A stretch of 6,197 nt of DNA. Origin: Desulfuromonadales bacterium (GTDB lineage Bacteria > Desulfobacterota > Desulfuromonadia > Desulfuromonadales > BM103). The number at the start of each line of letters is the position of its first letter. Positions within the stretch are counted from its first letter, which is position 1. Positions 6,084 to 6,197 of this stretch are shown here, one piece after another. Both the position numbers and the translations under genes were made by a program. Where the stretch lies: positions 1 to 6,197 of the forward strand of contig DAOWJU010000193.1 of NCBI GenBank assembly GCA_030640215.1, read 5' to 3'. A model generated the notes under the pieces. That model ran no database searches and was not told the origin of the DNA. It saw only the letters and a program-made list of their open reading frames with translations.

Positions 6084-6197
6084 ATGGCACAGCCAGCCTT
6101 GGCACCAGAACCGCACCAACAGGATATGATCGGCAACATCACAGAACAGTTGAAGGATATTAAACGGGTGAAAATCTTTTTCACTGACCTCAATGGA
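6084..6197 (+). CDS. Probable glutamine synthetase-family protein (3' partial)
   Basis: Only the first 38 codons are in the window. After a short polar, Pro/Ala-rich leader, the residues ITEQLKDIKRVKIFFTDLNG resemble the N-terminal beta-grasp region of glutamine synthetase-type ligases, where a hydrophobic strand ends in F-x-D-x-x-G (compare the F-T-D motif of GlnA). Members join ammonia or amines to the gamma-carboxylate of glutamate. The gene follows the aminomutase by 56 bases in the same direction with a strong ribosome binding site and is probably in the same operon. Whether it is a true glutamine synthetase, a gamma-glutamyl-amine ligase of the PuuA type, or a ligase acting on a beta-amino acid cannot be told from this fragment. 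The family call rests on one short motif. Confidence 0.6.
   Translation, partial: MAQPALAPEPHQQDMIGNITEQLKDIKRVKIFFTDLNG

Overview
The window looks like a chromosomal segment from a Gram-negative bacterium, most plausibly a Desulfuromonas/Geobacter-type member of the former Deltaproteobacteria. This rests on the moderate GC content, the NtrB/NtrC-style signalling pair with a sigma-54 activator, a stand-alone CheD, and the style of the kinase H-box (GHEINNP). The placement is an inference from protein character only. No mobile element, CRISPR array, tRNA or rRNA was seen.

Left part (1-2523, + strand): the 3' portion of a PAS-containing sensor histidine kinase reads in from outside the window. 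It overlaps by 4 bases (ATGA) a complete NtrC-type response regulator with receiver, AAA+ (GAFTGA) and Fis-type HTH domains. This is a sensor plus sigma-54 activator pair.

Middle part (2570-3983, - strand), converging on the regulator: a two-gene operon encodes a soluble kinase-like protein whose H-box has Asn instead of the phospho-accepting His, followed by a complete CheD-type chemoreceptor deamidase. Upstream of the operon, at 4040-4025 on the - strand, is a near-consensus sigma-54 promoter (TGGCAC-N5-CTGCA, GG/GC spacing exact). A dyad (GTCAA-N6-TTGAC) lies about 95 bases upstream of the predicted transcription start. The simplest reading is a self-contained circuit: sensor kinase, then NtrC-like regulator, then sigma-54 transcription of pseudokinase-cheD. 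Its likely output is adjustment of chemoreceptors.

Right part (4207-6197, + strand), transcribed divergently: a sigma-70-like promoter with a palindrome over the start region precedes a GntR/FCD regulator. The regulator gene overlaps by 11 bases a radical-SAM/PLP aminomutase of the lysine 2,3-aminomutase (KamA) family. The beginning of a probable glutamine synthetase-family gene follows. Together these suggest an amino-acid/beta-amino-acid operon under local GntR control. The aminomutase keeps the Fe-S, SAM, PLP and carboxylate-binding residues, but the two aspartates that hold the lysine side chain in the clostridial enzyme appear replaced, so its substrate is open.

The main points of interest are the His-to-Asn kinase-like protein paired with an orphan CheD under an apparent sigma-54 promoter, and the KamA/glutamine-synthetase pairing.
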